The position numbers and the translations under genes are program-made. 64,000 bases of DNA from Sphingomonas hominis (GTDB taxonomy: Bacteria > Pseudomonadota > Alphaproteobacteria > Sphingomonadales > Sphingomonadaceae), in contig NZ_JABULH010000006.1 of the NCBI RefSeq assembly GCF_013328205.1, positions 124,001 through 188,000 of the forward strand, written 5' to 3'. Below the pieces are notes generated by a model. The model did not search any database. It had not been told where the DNA came from and saw nothing but the letters and a program-made list of their open reading frames with translations. Of the stretch, positions 29,020 to 37,327 are shown piece after piece (position 1 is the stretch's first letter; the number at the start of each line of letters is the position of its first letter).

Positions 29020-29713
29020 GGATCGCATGATCGCCGCCGAGTTGGCGATCGGTCTACTCGCTGGCGAAGAGCAAGCGCAGGCGCGTAACCGTGCCGCCTC
29101 TGAGCCAGCGTTCGCACGTGAGGTTGAATGGTGGCAGGAGCGCCTGGCTCCGCTGCTGGCACAGACCCGCGACGTGCCACCACCATCCTACTTGCGCGAG
29201 CGCATCATCGCACGATTGGACGTGCCGATGGTGGAACCGCGACGTTCTTCTCACAGGTGGCGGTGGGCAGGACTGGGCGGCGCGATCGGTGCGTTGGCGG
29301 CATCGATCGCTACGTTCCTGCTGACTCCCGGCATGCAGATACCGGGGTCCGAGCAGCCCGTGCCCGTGACGCGACCTAGCAAGGTACTTGTCGCCTCGCT
29401 GACGTGGTCGAAGGGAGCCGCGAGGCAGAACCCTATCGCCGTTCTCGATCCCGTTGACGGTACGCTCCGATTATCCTCTGCCGTCGACGTGGCAAAGGAC
29501 AAGGTGGGTCAACTCTGGCGCATCCCGGTGGGCGGGAAACCCGTATCACTTGGGCTGGTCCCGACCGTTGTGGGCCGTCGTTTGCTACTCACGCCGGCAG
29601 TGACGCCTGTTCAAGGCGAGACACTAGCGGTCTCGGTTGAACCTGTTGGTGGGTCACCGACTGGGCAACCGACAGGTCCGGTGATCCTCACCGGCACGTT
29701 GAGCACCGTATAG
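29009..29713 (+). CDS. Anti-sigma factor, RskA-like membrane protein
   Basis: A 234-residue protein overlapping the end of the ECF gene. The N-terminal cytoplasmic part (AAELAIGLLAGEEQAQARNR ... EVEWWQERLAPLL) is the anti-sigma helical domain, without a zinc HxxxCxxC motif. One membrane helix follows at about 90-110 (GAIGALAASIATFLL), then a periplasmic RskA-type domain (LVASLTWSKGAARQNPIAVL, GTLRLSSAVDV, PVGGKPVSLGL). It would hold the sigma at the membrane until a signal acts. Confidence 0.88.
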   Translation: MTDEDRMIAAELAIGLLAGEEQAQARNRAASEPAFAREVEWWQERLAPLLAQTRDVPPPSYLRERIIARLDVPMVEPRRSSHRWRWAGLGGAIGALAASIATFLLTPGMQIPGSEQPVPVTRPSKVLVASLTWSKGAARQNPIAVLDPVDGTLRLSSAVDVAKDKVGQLWRIPVGGKPVSLGLVPTVVGRRLLLTPAVTPVQGETLAVSVEPVGGSPTGQPTGPVILTGTLSTV

Positions 29714-29767
29714 CATGTGACGAGCTCACTGCTTGAAGGGTGAGCCAAGGTCGGTAGCTCCGCCACA

Positions 29768-29902
29768 GGCACGGTGCTCGGTTACGCCAACGTCGCCCGC
29801 ACGGCTCGTTAACGACACGCTGCTCGCCGCCATTGAGGCAGGTGCGAAGAAGCAGGCGGCCGCCTGCCCCTCCCCCGGCTCCACGCGCTGAACCCACGGC
29901 TG
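29768..29902 (+). pseudogene. Second integrase C-terminal relic
   Basis: GTVLGYANVARTAR, a stop and small deletion, then NDTLLAAIEAGAKKQAA, match the last 45 residues of the tyrosine recombinase relic near 26 kb (GKVLRHGNVASTA, RYSHL, NGTLLAAVQADAAKQDAA). The catalytic tyrosine is deleted. The DNA past the frame (CACGGCTGGTTCGCGAGG) also matches the flank of the first relic (CACGGCTGGTTTGCGGGG). The remaining sequence of the 29714-30142 gap shows no gene. Confidence 0.6.
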
Positions 29903-30142
29903 GTTCGCGAGGTGGAAAACACCTTAATTATCTCCGGCGGAGCTGTGTGTTCTGGCAGAAAGCGGATGTTACGGGTCTGAAGGGAGCGCCTCTGCAAGCG
30001 CGCTGTTCAGCCCCCTCCCAGCAACGCCTACGCAGAACCTGGCAAGGTCATTGCACCCTGGTTGCACCTGCCGTTTTGTGAAAGTGTCAGGCTCGCCTTG
30101 CAGTAAAGCTCGCACCAACATCACCAGCCGCAATCCGTGACA

Positions 30143-31591
30143 TCATTCACGATCCAGCCCCAGCGCCGTTCGATCCGCGGTTGCGGCGGCCAATTCGGCT
30201 CGGGCGGCTGCAATGCGGGCTTGTGCGTCGACCAGCCGCACGCGCGCGTCGGTTGCCGTTTCCTCACGCTGGTTGACGAGAAAAAAGTCGCTTGAACCCA
30301 GCTCGAAGCGCCGCCGCTCGGCAGCGGCGAGACGTTCCGCCAATTGCCGCTCCTGCTCGGCGATCGTTGCAAGGCGCTCTGCGGCACCCACGCCGATGTT
30401 GATCCCCTCGACCTCGGTCGCGATTTGATCTTGCAGGTAACGGTTGCGGGCCTCCAAGGCGCTGATCTCCGCCTGCGCTTCGGCGACGCGCCCGCGCGCG
30501 GCACGATTTTGCAGCGGGACCGAGAAGCGAACCCCGGCGACTCCTTCGAGCGGCGTCCGCGAAGGACCGCCCAGCCCTTCCTCGCCCACGTCCTTTCCCA
30601 ACTCGCCACGCACGTCGAGCCGCGGGCGAAGCTCGTTGCGGGCGAGCGCGAGACGCGCGACGCCTTGATCGATCCGCGATAGAAGCACCTGCAAGTCGGG
30701 CCGACGTTGCGCAAAGCCGGCGCGTGCCGCGGTTGTCACACCGGCGAGCACACCCGCGTCGGTGGGCAAGCGCTCGGGCCCGACCCGCACGGGAACACCC
30801 TGAGCGTCACGATAGTAGAAGGACAGCGCGTTCGTTGCTGCCTGGTAATCCCCTTCCGCTCGGGCAACGAGTGCCTGGCGGCGCACGAGATTTTGATCGT
30901 TCTCGGCGAGCAGGATATCGGGCCGGGCACCCAATTGGACGAGACGCGCCAGACCTCCGCGTCGGTTCTCCGATAGGGTGAGCAGATCACGATAGGCGCG
31001 CAGCCGCAGGCCTGCGGCGACCCAGGTCTGATAAGCGTCGATCGCGCGCCGCTGTACGCCGATCGCCACGGCTTCGCGCTCGAACCTGGCGATATCGATG
31101 TCGCCCGCCGCGAGGGAGCGCCTGGTTCGACGCTCGTCAACCAATCGGTCGCGCAGCAGCGAGAACAATCCGCCGACTTTGAACTCGCCGAGGCGGTTGG
31201 TGTAATTCTCGTCTTCGTAGATCGGGAAGCTTCCGCGACTGACGCGGTAACCACCGTATAGATAACCGCCATTGCCCCCCAGCGGCCGCGTCGCTCGGCC
31301 GGCAACGATGGTGCCGTCATAGTAACCAAGGGTGCGACTGCGTCCGTCGACCTCGAACACCGTGTCGAATGCTCCCGCGGCGGTCAGGGCGCGCCCTTCC
31401 GCCGCACGTTCGCGCGCCAGCGCCTCGATGATCTGCGGCGCGGTGCGCGCGGACGAGCGCAAGACCTCGGCGAGGGTCAACATTCCTTCGGTCGGCTGAC
31501 TCGGCGTGACGACGGTGTTTTGCTGATCAGGCGATGCGGCGACGCGCTCGGGCGCGGCCAGCAGCAGGGTAAAGATCAGGGCGCCGATCAT
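30143..31591 (-). CDS. TolC-family outer-membrane channel of a three-gene exporter
   Basis: A 482-residue outer-membrane-efflux-protein-like product with an N-terminal signal (MIGALIFTLLLAAPERVAAS). Two long alpha-helical repeats contain the family pattern (GVQRRAIDAYQTWVAAGLRL; LARNELRPRLDVRGEL; VAEAQAEISALEARNRYLQD with ERQLAERLAAAERRRFELG). It forms the outer tunnel of tripartite export systems. Its ATG overlaps the HlyD-type gene's stop (ATGA), so it is the last gene of an ABC-HlyD-TolC operon. No substrate gene with RTX repeats or a double-glycine leader was recognised nearby. Confidence 0.85.
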   Translation of the reverse strand: MIGALIFTLLLAAPERVAASPDQQNTVVTPSQPTEGMLTLAEVLRSSARTAPQIIEALARERAAEGRALTAAGAFDTVFEVDGRSRTLGYYDGTIVAGRATRPLGGNGGYLYGGYRVSRGSFPIYEDENYTNRLGEFKVGGLFSLLRDRLVDERRTRRSLAAGDIDIARFEREAVAIGVQRRAIDAYQTWVAAGLRLRAYRDLLTLSENRRGGLARLVQLGARPDILLAENDQNLVRRQALVARAEGDYQAATNALSFYYRDAQGVPVRVGPERLPTDAGVLAGVTTAARAGFAQRRPDLQVLLSRIDQGVARLALARNELRPRLDVRGELGKDVGEEGLGGPSRTPLEGVAGVRFSVPLQNRAARGRVAEAQAEISALEARNRYLQDQIATEVEGINIGVGAAERLATIAEQERQLAERLAAAERRRFELGSSDFFLVNQREETATDARVRLVDAQARIAAARAELAAATADRTALGLDRE

Positions 31592-32670
31592 TTGGGCTTG
31601 CCCGCCTTTGCCGCGATCTTGTTGTCGTCCTCTGCTTTCCCGCCTGTTTTATCCACTGATCCGGCAGGCTGACCGAATTCGAGCGGGAAGTCGTTCAACT
31701 GGCGCCAAAGCTCATAGCCGACCGAGACCGTCTGCCCTTGCACCCATCCGCGCACCTTGCCGCCGAGCCGAACGAAGCTGCGGGCCGGCCACGCGGGCTT
31801 CCCCGGTGCGGGTTCGACGAGAACGCGGAACAGACCCTGCGCGTTGGCGGTCGCGTCAATCGTCCTGATGCGACCGTCGAAGAAACCGTAAGCGACCGAC
31901 GGCCAGCCGCTGAACTGGATCGCGGGCCAACCCTCGAACTCGAGCCGCACTGGCCCACCAGGGCGTAGCAGCGGCACGTCGCGACCATCGATCATCAATT
32001 CCACCGCCCGCTCGATCCGTTCGGGCGCGATCGTGGCCAGCGGCGTGCCGGCCGTGACCAAGGCACCACCGGCCGCAGCATTGAGGTTCTGGATCCGCCC
32101 ATCGCGCGGCGCTCGCACCAATTGCGCGGATTGCCGCTTCACTTGAACATCGATCCGGTTCAGCTTCGCTCGCGACTCAGCGAGCTTGGCTGCTGCATCA
32201 GCGACCTTGATCTGCGACTGCTCGTAATCGCGCCGCGACGCGAGACCTTCGGCGAACAACTGTCGATTACGATCGACGTCGATCCCGGCGACGCGTTGTG
32301 ACTGCGTGACCGCAGCGATCTCCGCCTCGATCTGGCCGCGTTCGGCCGCCAGGCGGGTCAGCAGATCAGGGTCGAGATCGACGACACGCGCGATCGGCGC
32401 ACCGCGTTCGACGTGCTGGCCGTCATGAACGAACCAGCGTTCGACCCGCCCCGGAACCAGCGCCGTTACATCCTGCGCGCGATCCTCCGGATCGAGTGCC
32501 ACAACTTGGCCTTGGCCCTGTGCCGTCTGCAACCAGGGCACGAGAAACAGCACGGCGAGGGCGGCGCCGATGCCGATCGTCACCAGCCACGCGACCGCCA
32601 CGCCGACGCGCGGAGGACGAAGGGAGGCAAGCGTGCGGAAATGGGCGCTAGGTTCACGCTGCTTGGACAT
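31588..32670 (-). CDS. HlyD-family periplasmic adaptor
   Basis: A 360-residue membrane-fusion protein. One N-terminal transmembrane helix at about 22-48 (VGVAVAWLVTIGIGAALAVL) precedes a lipoyl half (TALVPGRVERWFVHDGQHVE), a coiled-coil hairpin (about 100-190, LTRLAAERGQIEAEIAAVTQ), the second lipoyl half (VRAPRDGRIQNLN) and a beta-barrel region. It would link the ABC-type inner-membrane protein to the TolC channel. It overlaps the upstream ABC gene by 17 bases and the downstream TolC gene by 4. Confidence 0.9.
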   Translation of the reverse strand: MSKQREPSAHFRTLASLRPPRVGVAVAWLVTIGIGAALAVLFLVPWLQTAQGQGQVVALDPEDRAQDVTALVPGRVERWFVHDGQHVERGAPIARVVDLDPDLLTRLAAERGQIEAEIAAVTQSQRVAGIDVDRNRQLFAEGLASRRDYEQSQIKVADAAAKLAESRAKLNRIDVQVKRQSAQLVRAPRDGRIQNLNAAAGGALVTAGTPLATIAPERIERAVELMIDGRDVPLLRPGGPVRLEFEGWPAIQFSGWPSVAYGFFDGRIRTIDATANAQGLFRVLVEPAPGKPAWPARSFVRLGGKVRGWVQGQTVSVGYELWRQLNDFPLEFGQPAGSVDKTGGKAEDDNKIAAKAGKPK

Positions 32671-34339
32671 CGCCGAGCCCCTGCTTCATCGCCTGTTGGA
32701 GATCGGCAAGCGTGCCAAATCGATGCTGGCTGGTCATCCCGAGGTAGAGATATCCGTCGAGTTGCACGTCCTGCGGACGCCCAGTGCTCAACAGCACTGT
32801 TGTACCCAGTTGTTTGAACGATCCGAGCGTGCTGACCAGTCGGTCGGATGGCAATAGATCGAATAGCTGACCAAGGATCAGCACGCGGGGGCGAATCAGC
32901 ATCGCGTTGGCGAGCTTGAGCGCCATGATCTCGCCGACGCTCAGCGGATAGCCCGACGAGGCCAACAACGTGTCCAGACCTTGAGGCAGGCGGGCGATCG
33001 TGCGCTCCAAGCCGACGGCGGCAAGTGCTTCCATCGCCGCTCCAGCGCTGTCGCCAGAGGCGAGCCGCAGATAGTCGCGGATCGTCACCTCAACGATCGT
33101 CGGGCGATCGACCACCAAAACGTCGGAGCGCAGATGATACATGTCGAGCGCCCCCAAATCGGCACCCCCGATCCTGATCAGGCCGCGCTCGGGCGGAGAA
33201 TGGCGTTTCAGGAGCAGCGCCAGGCGGTGTTCGACGCCAGGTTCGGCGACGGTAACCAACTGCTCGCCCGCGGCGATGGACAAATCGAAGCGCGCGTCTT
33301 CTGCAACGACGCCGGTCAGGGTCACCGCCCCATCGCGCGGCCCGCCGTCACCTGTTACCCGTGGCTCCTGCGGGATGGCGAACAGCAGCGACAGTTCCTC
33401 GGCGCTCGCCACGAGATCGTAGAAGGTGTCGAGATACCAGCCGAGCTGCGAGATGCCGTAGAAGACCCCCGACAGGATCAGTTCGGCGGCGACGAGCTGC
33501 CCGAGCGACAGCTGGCCGCGAAGGATCAAGGTGCCGCCGAGCAGGAGGAGTGCAGCCCCCGCGAATGCGTAGATCAGCAGAAAGGCGATCGTCTGCGCGA
33601 ATTGATAGCGGAAATATTGCCGGTGGGAGCGCACGTAGGAGGCCGTCATCTCCTCCGACCGATCCATCGCGAAATCAACGTGTCGCGCGGATTTGTAGAA
33701 GCCGTTCGAGCCACCGACGCTCTCGAGCCAGCCTGCGGCATTATGCTTGGCATGGCTGAGCGCGACCGCGCCAGTGATCGCCCCGCGTCGCCATACCAGC
33801 CATACGAGCAGCACCGCGCCCACCAGCACGATGTTGAAGGCGAGAAAGAATGGGTGGTAGAAGCTGGTGATCACCAGACCGACGGCCGCTTGCAGAACGA
33901 TCGTGAACCCGCCGATGACCAGGCTTGGCACCGCTTTCTGCACCACGACCAGATCGAAATACCGATTAAACAAGTCGCTGCGGTTTGCGTCACCGAAGAA
34001 GGGATTTTGCGCGTGAACGGCCCGAATGGTCACCTCGGCCACCACGCGTGCGAACACGCGGCGCTCGAAGGCTGCCATGATCCAAACGCGCAACGCGCTC
34101 AACGCAGCGACCATGAGCAGCAGCAGCAGCAGCACGCCCGACAACGCCCATAGCGGGGCTGGCATCGCCGTGTTTGCCACGCTGTTGATCAGTAGCTGGA
34201 CCGAGATAGGCGTCGCCAGCGCCAAGAGGCTGATCGCCGCCGTATATACCATGCCCAGCCGGATATAGGCGGCGTCGGGCCCGATGATCTGCATCAGCCA
34301 TGCTGCCGCGTGACGAAACCCCGACCGCTGCGTAGTCAC
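32654..34339 (-). CDS. Type-1 ABC exporter protein with degenerate nucleotide-binding domain
   Basis: A 561-residue protein. Residues 1-310 form an ABC exporter membrane domain with about six helices; the segment SLGQLVAAELILSGVFYGIS with YLDTFYDLVASAEEL is typical of LapB/HlyB-like exporters lacking the C39 peptidase. Residues about 330-545 retain the outline of an ATPase domain, but Walker A reads VAEPGVEHR (364-372, no GxGK[ST]), Walker B reads RVLILGQLFD (no DE), the H-loop region reads LLSTGRP (no His), and only an LSVGE signature remnant (466-470) survives. ATP hydrolysis by this subunit is therefore unlikely. The frame is intact with coupled HlyD and TolC genes, so it is not an ordinary pseudogene. 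A separate ATPase or partner subunit may act elsewhere. Confidence 0.85.
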   Translation of the reverse strand: MTTQRSGFRHAAAWLMQIIGPDAAYIRLGMVYTAAISLLALATPISVQLLINSVANTAMPAPLWALSGVLLLLLLMVAALSALRVWIMAAFERRVFARVVAEVTIRAVHAQNPFFGDANRSDLFNRYFDLVVVQKAVPSLVIGGFTIVLQAAVGLVITSFYHPFFLAFNIVLVGAVLLVWLVWRRGAITGAVALSHAKHNAAGWLESVGGSNGFYKSARHVDFAMDRSEEMTASYVRSHRQYFRYQFAQTIAFLLIYAFAGAALLLLGGTLILRGQLSLGQLVAAELILSGVFYGISQLGWYLDTFYDLVASAEELSLLFAIPQEPRVTGDGGPRDGAVTLTGVVAEDARFDLSIAAGEQLVTVAEPGVEHRLALLLKRHSPPERGLIRIGGADLGALDMYHLRSDVLVVDRPTIVEVTIRDYLRLASGDSAGAAMEALAAVGLERTIARLPQGLDTLLASSGYPLSVGEIMALKLANAMLIRPRVLILGQLFDLLPSDRLVSTLGSFKQLGTTVLLSTGRPQDVQLDGYLYLGMTSQHRFGTLADLQQAMKQGLGDVQAA

Positions 34340-34789
34340 CAGTTCCCCCGTTCCAATGCTGGCGCGCCGTTACTCAACTGCACCCGCATGGTGCAACAGG
34401 TACACACAACATCACATTGCAGCCAATTAGAAGCGTGTCAGGAAATTTGCCGGTACCGAACGACTAGTGTTCGCACCGCATCAGAAAGCGTAAGTGCTTA
34501 TGTCGCAACGTGACAGATCGGGCCAGTCGTATCCGGGTTAAGCGCCAACAATGCTGTCCTTATCGTATTACAACGGTTCCAAGCGGTAATGGCGTTCAGC
34601 TGAACCATCCTCTCGGCTTCATGTGCAGCCTGTTTATTTTCGCACCTAGTCAGATTCGACTTGCACTCAAATGTTCGCAAATAGGTGAAAACAGACGGTA
34701 GTTGAGCCTCGTGAGTTGTTGGAAAGCGCCCTGACCGGCTTAAAGAATAAGCACTTCAAATCTGCCCCCAACTGCATAGAAGTTGGCGC
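34340..34789. other. AT-richer spacer upstream of the exporter operon and the 34790 gene
   Basis: About 450 bases containing the promoter region for the leftward exporter operon. It is visibly less GC-rich than the neighbouring genes. No ORF with a ribosome binding site was found. TGAGTTGTTGGAAAGC at 34712-34727 recurs with one mismatch at 35258-35273, flanking the orphan gene. Confidence 0.4.
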
Positions 34790-35233
34790 ATGGAACTGAT
34801 CTTCGTGAAGCGCAGCGGTAAGATCGACGATCTCACCATCGTCCGCGAGGCTGGCGGGCGGGAAACCATTTCTTGCCCGAAGCAGGGCATCATACCGCAT
34901 GAGATGGTGCATTACGCCGTAGAGAGCGTGCTCGCGCACCGAGGGTTCTTGTCGCTCGTCAAAGACGGCAAGCCGGCAGAGTTCGGGACTGAAGGCGGGG
35001 ACAGCGAAGAGGCAATCGAGCGACTGGTGGAGGTGTTTCAAGCCGAACTTTGGGGTGGTCGTGTTCCAGCCGCGGACTTGGTCGCCACTTACGAGCATGC
35101 CTGCGAAGCTCGCGGGCACAGCGTTGCCGCGATCTCGCACGCGGATGTCGGGACAATCCGGCACCGCTTGAATGAGCTTAGCCGCCAGTGGTCGGCTGTC
35201 GCCGTCAACGAAGATTTGAAGCTCCGCTTCTGA
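34790..35233 (+). CDS. Conserved protein of unknown function, 147 aa
   Basis: A soluble protein starting MELIFVKRSGKIDDLTIVRE. It resembles a family of uncharacterised proteins that open with a short beta hairpin and a [IL].H[DE][ML].H[YF]AVE motif, here IPHEMVHYAVES (about residues 35-46). The HExxH-like look is HEMVH but lacks a recognisable third ligand, so protease activity should not be assumed. The rest is helical and acidic. The ribosome binding site is weak. It lies between two imperfect 16-base direct repeats. Confidence 0.6.
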   Translation: MELIFVKRSGKIDDLTIVREAGGRETISCPKQGIIPHEMVHYAVESVLAHRGFLSLVKDGKPAEFGTEGGDSEEAIERLVEVFQAELWGGRVPAADLVATYEHACEARGHSVAAISHADVGTIRHRLNELSRQWSAVAVNEDLKLRF

Positions 35234-35533
35234 ACCGCACTCATAGGCGCAATGTCTTGAGTTGTTGGCAAGCCAGCATATCGTGTTTTGGTAGGAGCGG
35301 ACGTTGCGGCAAGCCTTTTGCTTCGCCATCATGTAGCCGTGTCGCGCACCTCTCTAACTTGGGCTCTCCCGCTGGTGGCGATCTTTTCGGGTGCAATCAA
35401 GCTTCTCGTACCTACAATGCCGCTTGCGCGACGCCGTTGCCGAATTGGAAGACGGACCTGCGTGCCGCGTAGCACAGTTAACACTGACGCCGCCCGCAGC
35501 GCCGGTGAGGACGGCTGCGGACGGCTGTGCGAC
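35234..35533. other. Spacer between the orphan gene and the stress-protein gene
   Basis: About 300 bases. It holds the second copy of the 16-base repeat (TGAGTTGTTGGCAAGC, 35258-35273). A 90-codon frame at 35288-35560 contains one hydrophobic stretch but runs into the oppositely oriented stress gene and has no supporting ribosome binding site. Confidence 0.4.
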
Positions 35534-36055
35534 TTAGTACGTGGACGCGCGTGCCTGTGAGGCGTTGTGTCCGCCATTGCGGTAGAGGATGTCCTGCGCA
35601 CTCTGACCGTTGATGTCGCCACCGCCAACAGTGACGACCACGCCACCATCCTTCATGCGGCCGCTGTAGTAGCTGGCGTCTTCGTCACCGACGCCGTGCT
35701 TCGTCAGCACTTCGTTGAACGTGCCGGTCAACGCACCCAGGCCAGCGCCGATCGCCATGGCTTCAGGAACGGCCGATGCAGCAATGGCACCAGCAGCAGC
35801 AAGAGGGCCGACCCCCGGGATCGCAAGGGCCGCAACACCCAAGCCGGCACCCAGTGCGCCGCCTCCAAGAATGCCCCGTAGGACATTGCGATGATGCTCG
35901 TCGGTGATCTCGCCCTCGCCGGAGGTAGCCGTCGTGGTGCCGCCATGATGAGCAATGATCGAGAGGTCGGTGTCCCGTACACCCGAGGATCGAAGTTCCG
36001 AGACCGCGCGCTCTGCTTCTGCGTGGGTGTCGAAAATAGCCGATGCATGAACCAT
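35534..36055 (-). CDS. General stress protein 17M-like protein with glycine-rich hydrophobic core
   Basis: A 173-residue protein. The ATG at 36055 follows GAGAGGGAAAATC. The N-terminal domain (MVHASAIFDTHAEAERAVSE then LRSSGVRDTDLSIIAHHGG) is the GSP17M/YflT fold. The centre is a Gly/Ala-rich membrane-affine segment (LRGILGGGALGAGLGVAALA, PGVGPLAAAGAIAAS). The C-terminus has a second small domain (YYSGRMKDGGVVVTVGG). Proteins of this layout are common in general-stress regulons of alphaproteobacteria; a fitting EcfG-type promoter lies 45 bases upstream. Biochemical role unknown. Confidence 0.85.
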   Translation of the reverse strand: MVHASAIFDTHAEAERAVSELRSSGVRDTDLSIIAHHGGTTTATSGEGEITDEHHRNVLRGILGGGALGAGLGVAALAIPGVGPLAAAGAIAASAVPEAMAIGAGLGALTGTFNEVLTKHGVGDEDASYYSGRMKDGGVVVTVGGGDINGQSAQDILYRNGGHNASQARASTY

Positions 36056-36500
36056 GATTTTCCCTCTCTCAAACACACCGCTTTCAAACGGCTGCGATGA
36101 AACAGGTAAATACGCTGCTCGTTCCCGCCACTCCAATAACAAGAGTTGCGCCATGTTAAGACTAAAGGGCGCTTTAAACCCGTTATGAGCTATTCTAATC
36201 TAGAGTGATAACCGAGGTAAAAGTGAGATAACTGCCGGTCACCTAAGTTAGCCGACCCACCAATAAGCCGAATCAAGAGCTGGGATGATCAGCGATACCC
36301 TCTGAGCTGTCTGCCGGTTTCCAGATCGTCGCAACACCTGCCTACGTACTCGCGGCAACTCGTGAGGATATCCACTGGTCAGCGGAGTGTGGCTGATCAC
36401 TAAGATTGGAAGAACAAAGGCTGGAAAGCCAGCTGGCGCCCGAGCTGCCCCATTCGCTTGCAAGAAGAGTAGCGCCTCGCTTACGCGTGCTTACGCCCTC
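36056..36500. other. Long AT-richer spacer with an EcfG-like promoter at its left end
   Basis: About 445 bases. Apart from the promoter for the stress gene (36100-36126), the stretch 36155-36260 is strikingly AT-rich for this genome (for example TAAGACTAAAGGGCG and GAGCTATTCTAATCTAG). No RNA fold or gene could be recognised. Confidence 0.4.
36100..36126 (-). promoter_or_regulatory. EcfG-type (general stress sigma) promoter candidate
   Basis: On the minus strand GGGAAC (-35, 36126-36121) is followed by 17 bases and GTTT (36103-36100). This fits the alphaproteobacterial general-stress consensus GGAAC-N16/17-cGTT, except for T in place of C before GTT. The -10 element lies 45 bases before the start codon at 36055 of a general-stress-protein homologue, which supports the reading. 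Confidence 0.65.
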
Positions 36501-36920
36501 CTATCGCCCGTAACGAGCATCAACGCTCTTAGCGAGGTCTTCAAGGTCTCGCGCAAGGTCAAGCATGGCCGAGGAAGTGGCCAAGCGCGCTTGGTCAGCG
36601 GGCGACACCTCGGCCGGCTTGCCGATCCGAGAGCGTACCATCTTCGCCACGTGGCGCAGCGTGACGGGATCGCCGACCGGTGGAGCTACGGGCTGCGGGG
36701 AAGGAGCCTTGTGCCGCAGCTCCCCTCGCCCTTTCGAGAACCCACGTAGCCACGCGGTGCGGCAGGCAAATTGAAGTTCGCTGTTGTGGACGTAGGGGCA
36801 ATCGACTGCAGACGCTTCGCAGTCGTGACCAGCACGCCGCCCCTCTTCCCGCGCAGCGCGCACAGCAAGCTCACGATCCTCGTTGGCGTGCGGGGCATCA
36901 GCGGGGACATGTGGCAACAT
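36501..36920 (-). CDS. Protein with Rmf/CrpP-like zinc-ribbon-sized domain
   Basis: A 139-residue protein. Residues about 22-66 match the ribosome-modulation-factor/CrpP pattern: EEGRRAGHDCEASAVDCPYV, then a spacer and WLRGFSKGR. The second half (VTLRHVAKMVRSRIGKPAEV, then a Leu/Asp-rich helix DLARDLEDLAKSVDARYG) is unlike classical 55-residue Rmf. The family includes hibernation factors that dimerise 70S ribosomes and small proteins of other function. The start at 36920 is uncertain because the upstream Shine-Dalgarno is weak. Confidence 0.55.
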   Translation of the reverse strand: MLPHVPADAPHANEDRELAVRAAREEGRRAGHDCEASAVDCPYVHNSELQFACRTAWLRGFSKGRGELRHKAPSPQPVAPPVGDPVTLRHVAKMVRSRIGKPAEVSPADQARLATSSAMLDLARDLEDLAKSVDARYGR

Positions 36921-37327
36921 GTGCGATCTCGGAAACCTAAGCGTTTTGTCCTACCGAACCTGCAATGCCGCGAGGTGATCGCACATTCAATCGCGCTTGA
37001 AGCGCGCGTACCGCGCATGAACTAGGCGCAGGTCTCGTTTCTCGGTTCACAGCGACAGCTCGCGCCAAGCTGCCCGTTCGTTCAGTGTCAGAGCGCCTGA
37101 ATTGGGTACGCACTTCGCAAGCCCATGCCACGAGGTGTCACCACCGCTGACGAGCTGTTGAAGCGCTTCAAGAATGTACTGGCCTGGAGAAAGCATCGGC
37201 GGTTGACGGAGTCCCTTAGACGAGACAATTACCGCAGCACCTTACCTCAGTTCCGAATGCCCACACAACCTGCCGGTAACCTTGGCGAGGCACTCGCCAT
37301 CGGCAGCGGTTGGCCAGAGGATTGTGA
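36921..37327. other. Spacer without a supported gene
   Basis: About 400 bases between the RMF-domain gene and the DUF892 frame. The open frame 37125-37331 on the plus strand has no ribosome binding site or family resemblance. It may hold remnants of the 5' end of the following gene, but I could not match it. Confidence 0.3.

Noticed and set aside
29950-30000. AAGCGGATGTT-type motif also seen near 35300 and 55733
   Set aside because: Too short and varied to claim a repeat family from this window alone.
30143-34339. RTX or bacteriocin substrate gene for the exporter
   Set aside because: No glycine-rich repeat protein or double-glycine leader peptide was found within several kilobases.
35288-35560. 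Short plus-strand frame with a hydrophobic stretch
   Set aside because: No ribosome binding site, overlaps the stress gene, and the tail is Cys/Arg-rich.
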